From: Coriaria nepalensis
Taxonomy: Eukaryota > Streptophyta > Magnoliopsida > Cucurbitales > Coriariaceae
Length of the DNA stretch: 64,000 nucleotides
Direction of reading: 5' to 3'
NCBI GenBank assembly: GCA_027186245.1
Contig: CP114497.1
Coordinates: forward strand, 3,975,501 to 4,039,500
The translations under genes and the position numbers were made by a program. Positions within the stretch are counted from its first letter, which is position 1. The number at the start of each line of letters is the position of its first letter. Below the pieces are notes generated by a model that made no database searches, had not been told where the DNA came from, and worked only from the letters and a program-made list of their open reading frames with translations. This document shows positions 1 through 11,062 of the stretch, one piece after another.

Positions 1-592
1 TTAAAGGAATGTTGTAAGACAGTGTTAAGTTTTTGGATGCATGAAATTCTGAAAGTATTGGTGACAAATGATACGAAATATTTACACTATTAGATTGCAT
101 ATAGGTTATTTGATTGCAAAGAATCCAACAATTATTTGTTGAATATAATTAGGAGTAAAAGTTTCATAGAACTCCAAAATCCATTTAGTTTATCAGCAAT
201 GCTGCACTATTAGTTACCATTGTTAACTCTCTTACTTAGATCTGTATCCTATATTTCCGTCCATGTTTATACTGATCATTCTGGTCTTGCATCTCAGATA
301 AACAATTCAGACATGTGTATTTAAGGGCTACGAGACCACTAGTGTCTCCTTAGCTTTTTTTCTCTCACAATCTTGTGTACATGATGATCTTCATCTGCTC
401 TTAAACTTCAAGCTTTTTCTTTCCTCTCAAGTTTTTTACTTTTCGGTCTTTCCATTTTGCCAGTCTTACAAGATTTTCATTTCTCAACCCATATTTCTGT
501 TCTTACTAAGTTAACCACAAAACCCTTTTAGTATTCTTCTTTGTCTGTCCTTAACACATACAGAAAGCTAATCTATGCTAAAAACAATGCAG
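1..592 (+). other. 3' part of an intron of the RABA5-like gene
   Basis: No coding similarity is seen in any frame. The last 200 bases are pyrimidine-rich and end in a plausible acceptor, CAATGCAG, at 585-592. RABA5 genes usually have two coding exons, so the first exon (P-loop and switch regions) should lie upstream of the window. The intron assignment is inferred from the missing N-terminal half of the Rab fold. Confidence 0.6.
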
Positions 593-915
593 TTCATTGT
601 GATACTACTGTGGCTAAAATGTTGGTTGGAAACAAATGCGATTTGGAGAATCTCAGAGATGTGAGTCTGGAGGAAGGCAAGAACTTTGCAGAAGAGGAAG
701 GTCTCTTCTTCATGGAGACATCTGCTCTTGATTCGACCAATGTACAAACTGCCTTTGAGATTGTTATCCGTGAGATCTACAACAATATTAGCAGGAAAGT
801 CCTTAACTTGGATTCTTACAAGGCTGAATTGTCTGTCAATCGGGTGAGCCTTGCAAATAGTGCAGGATCGTCAAAGAAGAGCCATACGAGTCTCTCTTGT
901 TGTTCAACTACATAG
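593..915 (+). CDS. RABA5: Rab GTPase, RABA5 (Rab11-like) subfamily, last exon (partial gene)
   Basis: C-terminal half of a small Ras-like GTPase of the plant Rab11/RABA group, which directs trans-Golgi/endosome to plasma-membrane and cell-plate traffic. The exon encodes the G4 motif NKCD (guanine recognition) inside VGNKCDLENLRD, the G5 motif ETSAL, the final helix (FEIVIREIYNNISRK) and a hypervariable tail ending SCCSTT. The paired cysteines fit double geranylgeranylation. The phrase ISRKVLNLDSYKAELSVNRV fits RABA5 better than other RABA groups. I start the exon at 593, after an AG, because residues encoded further upstream do not match Rab proteins. With phase-1 splicing the first intact residues read HCDTTVAKM. 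The stop TAG is at 913-915. No internal stop or frameshift is visible, so the gene may be functional; its first exon is outside the window. Confidence 0.9.
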
Positions 916-1889
916 GTGATCTCTCTCTCTCTCTTATAAGTTTACATCATACATTTTTTTCCCTTGTATCTTTTGGTTGAGGGAAATACATTTATCCTTT
1001 TTAGTCTTGGTCTGTCTTCAATTTGAAAATTATCAGTCAAGTGCTTTGATCTCTTGGGTGTGGCTAGTAAAGTAAGTTCTGTTGGATTTGGTTCGTCTTA
1101 TAAATATCCCATCATTTTTATAATCAGATATGGATTTTTTTGCTGTTTTAGCAAAATAGTTTGAGAGTTGAGACTCGTATATGTTAGTGTTGATACCCAC
1201 TCTGGGCCCATATCAAAATTCATATTTTAAAGTTGAATAAATTCACATCAATAAAAAATGTAGACATGGACTTGGTTATCAAAAAACCCATCAAGAAAAG
1301 CTGATGAAATTGAAATAGCTATATCCCAAAGTTCAATTTTAAAGGCCTACTCTAAAAACGTTTGTAAACCAATCTTCTTAAATGGATTAAAAAAAAAAAA
1401 AAATTTACTAAAATATCGTTGCAGTTCATTTTCCATCATTTTCATACTCAGAGAAAGAAAATTTGTATTTCCTCAAAAAACATATCTCTCCATAAAACAC
1501 AATATGCTCTTCATCACTTTATTTTTCGTTAAAAATCTCCATAAATCTTTCTAAACTCTAACTCCAAAACACCCATACTTCCGTTCGACGAGAAGATAAC
1601 TAACTACTGATATGCTGCCTACTAAGGAATAGATAATTCAACGGTAAGGGAATAAGTAAAAAAAAAAAAACCAAAAAACGAAGGTTCCACAAATTAAAGA
1701 TGTTCACGGATCAACGCCAGAAACCAAACAAAGAAAAGGCGAGAAGATACTCAATAAATTAGAGCTTTCCATTCGTAAATGGTTCAAAATATTAGAAAAT
1801 GAGGATGAAAAGTTGAAATTGATGTGGAATATTGATTTCTTGATCTTCTGGCCTGCATTTAAGTAATTTACTCTGGGAAACAACCATCA
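916..1889. other. 3' flank of the RABA5-like gene, intergenic
   Basis: Holds a CT microsatellite (921-934) directly after the stop, probably in the 3' UTR, and an A run at about 1389-1402. No exon or transposon protein similarity is seen. The polyadenylation site is not obvious. Confidence 0.5.
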
Positions 1890-2400
1890 ACAAACTCAAC
1901 AAACCAGTTAGTCCTTGATTTTTCAAGATCGAGATAGATCGATTGAAAAATTGAGAATTGTAATTGTTGGTTGAATTCGTTGGTCATTTTTAATTTTCAA
2001 TTAAATCGACTGAACTCAACAAAAATAGTGGAGTTAAATTGTAAAATAAATACGCTCGGCGAACTTGACAAACACATCGTTCCTCGATTTCTCAGGACCG
2101 ATTGAGATTGACACATGCTTCAAACTCTATCAATCGTGAAAAGTTAGCAAGAACTTGCTTGTCGAGTTAGTCACTAAACTCGACAGCCATAGTTGAGTTA
2201 ATTATAAATTAAATATGCTAGATGAACTTGACAAACACATCATTCCTCGATTTTTCAGGACTGATTGTGATCGACAAATGCGTCGATCTCTATCGATTGT
2301 GAAAAGTTAGGAATGACTTGCTTGTTAAGTTAGTCATTGAGCTCGACAATCATAGTCGAACGGACTTGACAAGAAAGTCGATCCCTTATTTTCAATGGCT
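1890..2400. repeat. Tandem repeat of about 165 bp, about three degenerate copies
   Basis: The phrase GAACTTGACAAACACATC followed by TTCCTCGATTT recurs at 2061 and 2224 (spacing 163). A weaker copy begins near 1894 (CTCAACAAACCAGTTAGTCC) and a partial one near 2359 (GGACTTGACAAGAAAGTCG). Each unit also has a motif like ATCGATTGTGAAAAGTTAG. It is non-coding and rich in TCGA/GATCGA. Confidence 0.7.
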
Positions 2401-3107
2401 AATGGTCCTATTAATTTAATTTTTATTTTGATTATAGGTAATTCAACACTTTTCTTTGAACTCTTTGAATTCAAGGGGTCAAATTACGTAAATCGATTGC
2501 ACTTACACAAATTTTGAAACTTGAGGAACATTTTTCATGTCGGGTTTCGGTGATATTAAAGCTATGCCAAGTGGTCACGACAATCAAGGATAAGTTAAAT
2601 GAGAATTAATTGAGCTTATTCAGGAAGTCAGGATTCTGACGATTCCTAGATGGTAGAAAAATTTTTTTTATGGTCCTTCAGCAGAACAATCACCACCATA
2701 AGAGGGTGGTCGGAGGTGCTGGGATTCAAAAGGCCAGCTTTAGGATCAGGGTATGAAGAAATCTGCCTTTCATTGATTAGGACACGGTCGAGTTTACACT
2801 TTCTGCTTCCTTACTTGAGCACTTAATGGACAAAGTCATTAGAGTTGCACCAGTTAGAGTTGAATAGGAGGTTTCCCCTAGGCGGTTTGGATACAAGCGA
2901 ATACTTTTTATCGATAGGAGGTCTAATAGGCGAGGTACGAGGTAAGAGGATAGTTTCCCTTCTCGATCCTTGAGCATCACCTTTCTTGACTTATGTAGGA
3001 TGAGATATGAGTTTGGATAGACTGAAGTTTTATTTTGAATTATGGATATATGTCTATGGAATAAACTCTAATTCTCCAATCAATTAGCTCTCTTCCTCAA
3101 ACTTTGA
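2401..3107. other. Unassigned sequence upstream of a DUF1985 remnant
   Basis: No clear coding similarity. It may contain the decayed 5' part of the DUF1985 gene that follows, but no frame stays open and I cannot identify conserved blocks. Confidence 0.35.
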
Positions 3108-3371
3108 CTAGTAGAGTGTAAGGAGAAGTATGAGGTATGGTTCTCTGTGAATCGTAGTCCTCTCCTCTTTGCTCTTCAAAAGTTTGCAGTAGTGACAGGT
3201 TTGAAGTATCACAATCTACAAATGAATGGAGAGACAAATGATATAATGAAGAATTTAGAATTTCTAGACAAGTATTTTGGTGGAGTAGCTAAAATTATAG
3301 CTAATGAGCTCAGTGCAAAGCTCTCAAATGTGATATCTGAGGAGATGGGTGATGTTGATGTTAGTGTATGA
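3108..3371 (+). pseudogene. DUF1985 domain fragment (transposon-associated Ulp1-type gene)
   Basis: An open stretch between the TGA at 3105-3107 and the stop ending at 3371 encodes KEKYEVWFSVNRSPLLFAL followed by QKFAVVTGLKYHNL. This has the core signature of plant DUF1985 (a W-F pair, then F-A-hydrophobic-VTGL). DUF1985 is typically the N-terminal domain of Ulp1-protease-like proteins carried by Mutator-like and related transposons. Downstream residues (LEFLDKYFGG) also fit the family. No protease domain follows before the window turns to AT-rich DNA, so this is a fragment. The reading frame itself is intact over about 85 codons. Confidence 0.65.
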
Positions 3372-5173
3372 GCGATTTGGCAGTGAAAATGTGTATTTAA
3401 AATTTTTGGCAATAACCTGAACCGCTCATAAATTTATTCTAAGATCCAATTTATGCATATATATTCATATTATATAATTGACAGAAAGTACATAAAGAGA
3501 GGGGTTTTGAAAATTACCTTTATCTTTTAAACATAACTACAAAACCGATCAATTTTCTAATCTCTTGAGCTGCCTAGATGTTTCAGCCTCTAACCCTATA
3601 GTCTATATCCATACGAAATGATTAACTTAGGTTTGTTTGCTATTTCCCAATGAGCTCATAACTGTAAGGATTTCATATGGAAAAGAAAAAGGGAAAACAA
3701 TTTTCTTTCTCTCTCAATAGGGTAGATGACAAAGCTAGGAGAAAACCTCAGTTTTTTTTTATTGGCCACTAATGTGCTTGATTTTTTAATATAATACATG
3801 TAGACTCTTACTCTTGGTTTTATGCTAGTTTATTCCTTACTTTACATATTTTACTATGTTTTTATTCATTTTGTTCAACTTTTATTTATGAGGAATAAAT
3901 TATAGGAATCATAGGTTTTGGAGTTGAAAGCAAGTTTTGGCACAAATTCAGGTTGAAATTTTATATAAGCCTTGGTCTTAGTTAGATTTTGGTTTATGGC
4001 ATTGAAAAAGCTCATTTAGAAGCTAAGTAAACATGAAAATTAGCATTTGGGCAAGAAAGAAGAAATATATATATATATTTTTCATATTTCAAGAATTAGA
4101 ATCTTACGAAAAAGTTATATAGATAGATTAGACATAACTTTCTCTAAAAAATTTTGAATGAGTTTATTTTGGTGTCGGGAGAAAGATAAGGGATAATAAG
4201 CCTACAACATTCCTATTGACAGTTTTTTCCCAAAGTAATTTTTAGGCAATGTAAATTATGGCGCAAGTCAGGTGGTCGTGAAAAGTTTAATTTTTCAGTA
4301 AGCAACTTTAAGAAATAAGTTATGTTTATAAGAAAGGAGATTTTCATTCACTAAAGGGAGAAACCTTAGAGAGAAATGACCAAGAGGTAGAAGAAGAAAA
4401 ATTCTCCAACATTAAAGTCATAATTCAAAGTTTGGAGAAGAGAGGATCGAAAGAGGCGGAACTAAAATTTGACTAACTTAATTGTTTTATTCAACTTCTC
4501 TCTTTTCTCTTTGTACTTATGGGACACCATTAATTTTATTAAACTCTTAGTTTTTACTACATTCATGATTAACTAACTCTATTTGTTAAGGTCTTGATGT
4601 AACCTAAACTTGATGTTTTGAACTTTTTATTATTATTATCAAGTCAATAAATCACTATTGAGTATTTTATCATTGTGTTTAATACTTTTAGATGTTTGAT
4701 CAATATTTAAATGATTTATTAATTGCATTGAGATCGAGATGAGATATATAATGTTAGTTTCTTATAATTAAATATTATATTCTATTTAATATAAATATTT
4801 ATATGATTTATGTAGTTTTAATTATAATATTTAGTGTTTGAGAGAGACATTTAGATAAGATATGAGATTTTGCTTCCAACATGATTATGAAATTTAATAG
4901 TATCATATTTAGGATTCAATTCAAATTTGTTATGGTAAAACCATATGCCTTTGTGGAGAAAACATAGGAAGATGAAATCTTATCTGATCTTGATGAAATC
5001 TTAAAAAAGAAAAATGAAGAGCATAAGAAGGCTTCAATGTTTTTGGCGTAGTGTGGATTAATTTGGAGGTAATTGTTTGAGAAGGCTTTATTTATTTCTG
5101 CAACTTTTTCACACTAATGAGAAATTTGTGATTAACTAATTAGTTTTGGACCTTACCCTTCTTCTATTATATA
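3372..5173. other. AT-rich intergenic sequence
   Basis: No transposon protein or RNA gene is recognised. Around 4950-5030 a broken frame reads FVEKT, stop, then EDEILSDLDEILKKK. It faintly resembles the exon that precedes the ATG8 exon at 5174 in autophagy genes (EKY..TDLP.L.KKK). This is too degraded to call separately. Confidence 0.4.
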
Positions 5174-5296
5174 GATACTTGATCCCTAGTGACATATCGA
5201 TCGGGCAATTCATACACATTTTGAGCAGAAGTCTTCAGATGGCTCTTGGAAAAGCTCTCTTTGTATTTGTAAAAAAAATAGTCTACCTCAAACTGG
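5174..5296 (+). pseudogene. ATG8: ATG8 (h/i-like) ubiquitin-like autophagy gene exon, probably pseudogenised
   Basis: After an acceptor-like ATATAG (5168-5173) the sequence reads YLIPSDISIGQFIHILSRSL then QMALGKALFVFVK. This is the central beta-grasp segment of ATG8, normally Y-L-V-P-x-D-x-x-V-G-Q-F and K-A-x-F-x-F-V. The phrase FIHILS and GKALFVFV favours the plant ATG8h/i clade, whose product ends at the glycine that is lipidated without ATG4 trimming. An A run after FVFVK is two bases too long; without it the next residues would be NSLPQT, the expected ATG8 continuation. A GTAAG donor follows at 5297. No convincing final exon follows: 5325-5378 shows only a faint SVNIYEHK. The Atg8 identity is seen directly; pseudogene status is inferred from the frameshift and missing exons. 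Confidence 0.72.
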
Positions 5297-5844
5297 TAAG
5301 AACTTTTATCCATCTAATGCAGCGAAGATTGCCTTCTCTTACTAAGCATTCTTCAGTCAATATATATGAACATAAATAATGTGAACACTAGATCAAAATG
5401 GCTCTAACCCCTCCTACATAAAGGACGAATTGCAGATCTTTTTCCTAAAACACGAAAAGCAATTCTCAAGAATAAAGAAGACCAATCAAGAAACTAAACC
5501 ATCAATGTGGTATCGAAACCGAATTAGCCGAACAAATCAAACTGAAAAAAGGATCAAGTCTATTAGGTGAAAAAGAAAAAAAAAAATCTAAAATTTCCAG
5601 GACCAACTCCTGAACACCAGATCCATGTTGATTAAATTCCCTAAAGGAAAAAACAAACAAAAATGAGAAGATCAGTACATGGAATTGAACTAGTTGCCAA
5701 ACAAATGAGAGCAGTGAAAATAAAATTTACTAATTCTCAAGCAGCACAACAAGAAAAATATAGGCAAGCTTTTCTGGACAAAGGAAACCTTATTATTTGA
5801 AGAAGGTGAAATTATTTCCTAATGAATAAGAAGAGTGATCAGGG
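5297..5844. other. Sequence downstream of the ATG8-like exon
   Basis: Purine-rich, with many stops in all frames. Apart from the faint candidate for a last ATG8 exon near 5325-5378, nothing is recognised. Confidence 0.35.
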
Positions 5845-5998
5845 TCGACGGGTCGATGGCCCAAAGAATTATTGGTTCTACAAATCGATGACTCGACGTA
5901 CTCGAGGGGTCGTATTATTCGATGGCTCGATAAGTCGTCGTACTCGATGAGTTAACGTACTTGATGAGTCGTTGTACTCGATGAGTCGATGCCTTTAA
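5845..5998. repeat. TCGATG/ACTCGATGAGTCG minisatellite
   Basis: Irregular reiteration of short TCGA-centred motifs such as GTACTCGATGAGTCG and GGGTCGATGGC, with units of roughly 11-22 bases. The style resembles the minisatellite inside the gypsy-type LTR near 15.0 kb (GGCTCGATGCCTCGATGCC), so it may mark an old LTR fragment. Confidence 0.6.
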
Positions 5999-7478
5999 GA
6001 TAAAGTACTAGACATCTTGACGTTTGCTATATCAACAATAGCATGAATAGCAGTTTTTTTTTTTTATCATTTTCTGATCCTAGCAAGTTTGCAAGTTTTT
6101 TATAAGTGTGTTGGAGCATTTTGTAAAAGAGTATATCTATTAGATGTTATTTTGGTCAAAATATTTTTTTCGACAGCTTTACTAAATCAAAAGTGCAAAT
6201 CAAAAATTATTTGCTGAATTTTAAAGCAACTGATTTATAATCTTCTAAGGAGTCACAATCTCAATCAATTTTTGTAATTATATTTTAGATATTTTAATTT
6301 CAATTTATAATAGCTATTTACTTAATCATATTTACTTAATAAAATTTACGTTTTAAATTTCATCAATCTTTAATTATTCTGTTTCTCTCTATTTTTCTAT
6401 TGTAGAATAAATTATTGTTGGTTTTCAGTTTCAATACAACTATGTGATATTAATGACAGATACCTGACTCAACAAGAAAAAAACACTAAGCTGAAGCAAT
6501 GAAAGCCCCGTGTACCTAAAAATAAGGGGATGGATCCATTTTGAATCACTTATGCCAGGCTAAATTTGACTAGGCGAATGCATATTGTTCTTGTACTCAT
6601 CACCATTTTCTTTTATCCAAGTCAATTGACAGACATGAACCAAATCTAAGTATATCAAGCCCCCGTAAAGTCCTTTGTTTCATACTGATATAAAAGACAT
6701 GTAAGCTGAATGCTTTTGGTCATAAACAAGTTTCAGTTTTGATTCATAGGTAGCTCTTTTCTAATTTGGAGCTCAGACTCATTTCCTAATAAAAACTACA
6801 TATGGTTTTAATATAACGAAGTAAGGCCCTCACCAACTTCTTTTGTAGTCAAACAAACTGGCTTAGAGAAAATATTCCCCTTTCCAATAAACCCTTTAAA
6901 ATTTAAATCTACGTTGACACTAAATGGCAACATATTAAAATTGATCAATAATCACTTTAATTAAAGCTAATCTCACTTTGTGGTTAAAGAAGACAAAATC
7001 ATTCTTATGGTTTTTCCACTTTTTTAAGAAGAAAATTAGAAAATTAAAATATACTTAAAATTATTTTCTCCGGAAAATAATTTTAAGAAAGAATATTTAA
7101 AATTGACTTAATTTTTCTTTTTAGAAAATATGGCTGATAACAGTCGGAGAAAATATGTAGTGACATGTCCGATTTTAAATTTATTTTAAAGATAAATAAA
7201 ATACTTTAAAAAAAAAATTTAAAATTTAGATTTATTATTTTTAACACTTTAAATTTATAAAAATTAATTTCATATTCCATTTAAACTCAAATTATTAAAT
7301 TTATTTATTTATTTTAAATCGAATCCACGAAAACTACTTAAATATCAAAATCTCTGCAAACTGAAAATAAGTCCCCAAATCCTTAGGTAGCCCTATTATA
7401 TTGTCCTAACAACAACCGACATGAACTTCAGAACTAAAAGGAGAAAGTAAGACAAGAAAATTTAAAAAATAAAGACAA

Positions 7479-7479
<1 letters not shown>

Positions 7480-7513
<34 letters not shown>

Positions 7514-7521
7514 TAATAAAA
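7480..7521. repeat. (AAT)n microsatellite
   Basis: About a dozen TAA units run from 7480 to 7510, followed by an interrupted AAAATAATAAAATA tail. Confidence 0.95.
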
Positions 7522-7859
7522 TAGCAAATTCAACCAATGCCTCGCAATTTGAGAAAGTATAAAGCATTCCTCACATTCTTGTTGAAAGGGACAAAGAATG
7601 CGTTCTTAGTTCTCATTACCCAAATAAAACCACAAGGTTATGATCATTAAATTTTTTTTTTTTTTTTTTTCCTTTTAAGTTTAGTTTTCATTTCACTTGC
7701 TTCATACATATGACATGCCACGCTTCATACATGTAACATGTAACATGCAGTTTGCAACTCCTCTTTGTAGGTGTAATATTTATTTTAAAAAATTTAAAAT
7801 CTAATTATAGTTTTCATTTTGACCTTTCTGAATTCATCTAGTGTCTTTAACAATGTATT

Positions 7860-7901
7860 AAAAAAAAAAAAAAAAAAAAGAAAAAGAAAAAAGAAAAAAG
7901 A
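7860..7901. repeat. A-rich tract, poly(A) then (AAAAAG)n
   Basis: A run of about 20 A followed by irregular AAAAAG and AAAAAAG units. It could be the tail of an old retroposon, but no body is recognised upstream. Confidence 0.85.
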
Positions 7902-9534
7902 GAAGACCTTAAAGTAGAATTGTCCAATATGCAGGTTGGGACGTCTCATATACTGTTTAGCTTGTTTCAACGGGACAATTTTTTAATTAAACGGGATAAA
8001 TTGACTCATTACGAGTTTAAGACGATACGAGATAGGATAAGATTATTAACATGACAACTCAATAGGGACGCAAATAAGCCCCACATGAAATCCATAATAT
8101 ATATATATTTTTTTGGGGGCAGAAATTGATATACATCATGTATAATTATTGATCTACTAGACGTAGCTAATTTTATTAATAGAGATAAGTATAACTACTA
8201 TAAAAATGAATCCAAAATATTCAATAAAAAATTAAAACATAAAATTGTAGGCTAAAAAATAATATGATTTTTTAATATGTTTATATTTTATTTATTTATT
8301 TATTATTAATTTTATGGGTATGCCATATTTCTTAATATATAGTACTTATGATTTAACTATAAGATCTTGTTAAAATATAACTCAATTACTGATTGTTTCT
8401 TTTTAAAATTGATATAAATTTGAATCTCATATCTAACTATTCATAACATGGTAAGAAATTGTGGTATAGTTTTCTCAAAAAGTAATAAAAAATTATTCAA
8501 CTTTATCACGACTTTGAGAGCATCTTTTTATGAAACAAGATTCATATTAGAATTATCATCTTCAATTTTAGTATCTTGATAATTTTTCATGATATTCTCA
8601 ATTATTTGCTCGTCAGTAAGTATCTTTAAAATTGTGTTATTTTTTCCATGGTAATTCAACAGGTTCTCAATATTCATTCAATTATGATAATTCAACTCTT
8701 TGATTATATTTTGCAGATTTTGAATATTTTTCTCATCTAACAGTTCATCCAAATTATTTGAACTCATATTATCCGTAGACCGAATTTTACATAAACATCT
8801 ATTATTTAAGCAGAAATTGAAAGATTAATTGCTTCTAAAATATTTTCGTCAAGAGTGATACTCTACTTGAATTTGGGATGTGCATTGTCATGATTAAGGT
8901 ATGGTGAAATTTTCTTTTATATTTACCAAATTAAATTTTCATATTTAATTTGTTACTAAGTAAAGTTGATAAATTAGAAATACCTTGATAAATAATAAAT
9001 TATTAATTAATATGTAAATTAATAAATTATTAATTAATTGATAATTTAATATTTCACTAAATTAATAAATATGTATGATCCCAATATTGTTAATTTATCG
9101 AAGTTTAATTATAATATTCATTAAGCATAGGGAAATTTATATTTATAAAATATGAGTATATCACAAAATAATTGTAAATTTCAAAAAATGATAAATGTAC
9201 AACAAATACTTAACCAAAACTATCTAAGTGATATTGAAATTGTTGCCATTGGTTAGGAAAAAATGTGAAGATGATGGAGATAATGGTTGCTTAAATCTAA
9301 ACCTAGCATATAAATTATATTCGCATATGTCTTAGATCAATAGAAAAAGAAAATTATAAACAAAAATATTAAAAATTGAAGTTTAAAAATATGAGGAATA
9401 GGGAGAGAGGAAATAAAAAATTTGTATTATGATTTTATTTATTTAAAGTGGAAAAAATAGAAGGAAAAAAAAGAGAGAAAGAAATAGGGAAAAGTGCCAT
9501 TAGCTTTCATACATTTAGTGACGAAATGGGTAAG

Positions 9535-9585
9535 AAGAAAAGAAAAGAAAAGAAAAGAAAAGAAAAGAAAAGAAAAGAAAAAAAA
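9535..9585. repeat. (AAAAG)n microsatellite
   Basis: Nine to ten pentanucleotide units. Translation of the minus strand gives a spurious FLFFSFLFFS open frame. Confidence 0.95.
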
Positions 9586-10278
9586 TTTATGAGAAAAAAA
9601 TAATTATATTGAAAAGAAAAAAATTGAAAAAAGTGGGAGTTAAAACCAATAAACCTATCACTAAGAGAAGAACTTGAATTAGTTTCACAAAACATTAAAC
9701 CACTAAAAGTTTACTCAAATTATAATTACTTGACCTCTTGCTCCAAATATATGTTTATATTCTCTTTTTGGCACTTCAGCCCAGGTGATCTACCCCCTAA
9801 ATGGGACGAATCATTAAGAGGATAGGCCTAAAACAAGATGAGCCATATAATGGAGTATACCAAAATATTTTACAAGACATATATTACGAGATGATTTTTT
9901 AAAGACGGCACATGGTGGCCTTTTCAATGGAGGAGGAAAATTGGGAAAAAAAGGCTTGTTGCAGATTTTATTTTATTATTATTATTATTTTTTTTTTAAG
10001 AAATTTTTCTTATTACATTTATCATTTCTCCATTTAATTATCATGAGCTTATTTGGATGGTCGGGTCTAAAACATGCTTAGTGTAGGACTAGGACCACGC
10101 AAATCAATCTCCTTTTTATATTCTTTCTTTTCATACTCTCCACCACATGATGCCCAATTGCCAATGGTCAATATTTTCTGAGTCAAAATGTGAACTAAAG
10201 GAAAATCTCCTATTTAAATTAATGCGAGATCTCCTAAATTCACTCTTACTGCCATTATATAATTGCAAAGCCTGTCCA

Positions 10279-10284
10279 TATATA
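10279..10284 (+). promoter_or_regulatory. Candidate TATA box of the AIR12-like gene
   Basis: TATATA lies about 65 bases upstream of the ATG at 10349. A CT-rich stretch (10325-10346), typical of plant 5' leaders, lies directly before the start codon. Confidence 0.5.
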
Positions 10285-10348
10285 TTCACTCACACTCCAC
10301 TACCACTAAAAGGTATTTTATGCCCTCCCTCTCTCTCTATCTCTCACA

Positions 10349-11062
10349 ATGGCATCTCTCTGCTCTTGTATTTCTATGACCATGGCGTTTTTAGTTTTGC
10401 TAATTTCCCAGGTGGATTCACTCACCTGCACATCTCAAATGCTCTCGAGCAAAAAGGTCTACTCCAACTGTACGGACCTTCCTACTCTCAGTGCTTACCT
10501 CCACTGGACTTACGACGAGTCCAACTCCTCCCTCTCGATCGCATTCTCCGCCAAATCCGTGGGTTGGGCTTCTTGGGCCATCAACCCAACCGGCACCGGC
10601 ATGGCCGGGGCTCAGGCCCTCGTCGCCTACTCATCCAAAGGCACCATTACCTTCAAGACCTTTAACATTACCTCCTACTCCTCCATCGTCCCGTCCAAGC
10701 TGTCGTTCGAGGTCTGGGATTCGAGCGCGGAGGCATCCAACGGTACGATCAGGATCTTTGCGACCGTGAAAGTGCCGGCCAAAACGACAACGTTGAACCA
10801 TATTTGGCAGGTGGGGCCTGGTGTGAACGAGACCACTGGATTTATAATAAAGCATGAGTTCAAGCCGGAAAATCTCAACTCTAAGGGTGTATTAGAGCTG
10901 GCAGGCAATAGTACTACTCCTACCGCGGATGATAATGCTCCAGCCCCTACTCCTACTTCTAGCTCTCAAAAAGGTGCGGGATCGGGAATTAAAAGCGACA
11001 CAGATCTGAGTTTCTATGCGCTTTTTCTGTTCCTCGGAACTCTTGTTATTTTCCGAGTTTGA
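10349..11062 (+). CDS. AIR12: AIR12-like GPI-anchored DOMON-domain b-type cytochrome
   Basis: Encodes 237 residues in one exon, the usual length and structure of plant AIR12 (auxin-induced in root cultures 12). These are apoplastic, membrane-anchored cytochromes b that exchange electrons with ascorbate and quinones. Residues 1-25 form a signal peptide (hydrophobic AFLVLLIS core). The DOMON domain spans about 45-175 and includes the GWASWAINPTGTGMAGAQAL block. Met85 in this block and His169 (KHEFKPENL) are the likely axial haem ligands by family alignment. A Pro/Ser/Thr-rich, arabinogalactan-like linker (about 187-208) follows, then small residues near 209-213 (GAGSG) as a GPI omega site and a hydrophobic C-terminus (221-235). 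Several N-x-S/T sites occur. Met1 is chosen because it follows the CT-rich leader; Met10 or Met12 would also leave a signal peptide. The reading frame is intact, and its codons are rich in C/G at the third position, unlike the surrounding DNA. Confidence 0.93.
   Translation: MASLCSCISMTMAFLVLLISQVDSLTCTSQMLSSKKVYSNCTDLPTLSAYLHWTYDESNSSLSIAFSAKSVGWASWAINPTGTGMAGAQALVAYSSKGTITFKTFNITSYSSIVPSKLSFEVWDSSAEASNGTIRIFATVKVPAKTTTLNHIWQVGPGVNETTGFIIKHEFKPENLNSKGVLELAGNSTTPTADDNAPAPTPTSSSQKGAGSGIKSDTDLSFYALFLFLGTLVIFRV

Larger units (their letters stand above)
5999..10146. other. AT-rich intergenic region with microsatellites
   Basis: About 4 kb with no coding similarity found on either strand. It contains homopolymer runs (T at 7652-7670, A-rich 7860-7901), an AAT microsatellite, an AAAAG microsatellite and an ATT/T tract near 9969-10000. 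Around 8980-9060 there is a cluster of TTAATTAA palindromes. Confidence 0.5.

Noticed and set aside
6400..6960. Possible exon on the minus strand
   Set aside because: Slightly higher complexity than its surroundings but no frame free of stops and no recognisable motif.
9507..9695. Minus-strand open frame, Phe/Ser-rich
   Set aside because: Translation of the AAAAG microsatellite.
10147..10665. Overlapping plus-strand open frame of 172 codons
   Set aside because: Runs through the promoter and the first third of AIR12 in another frame; composition is that of a shadow frame.
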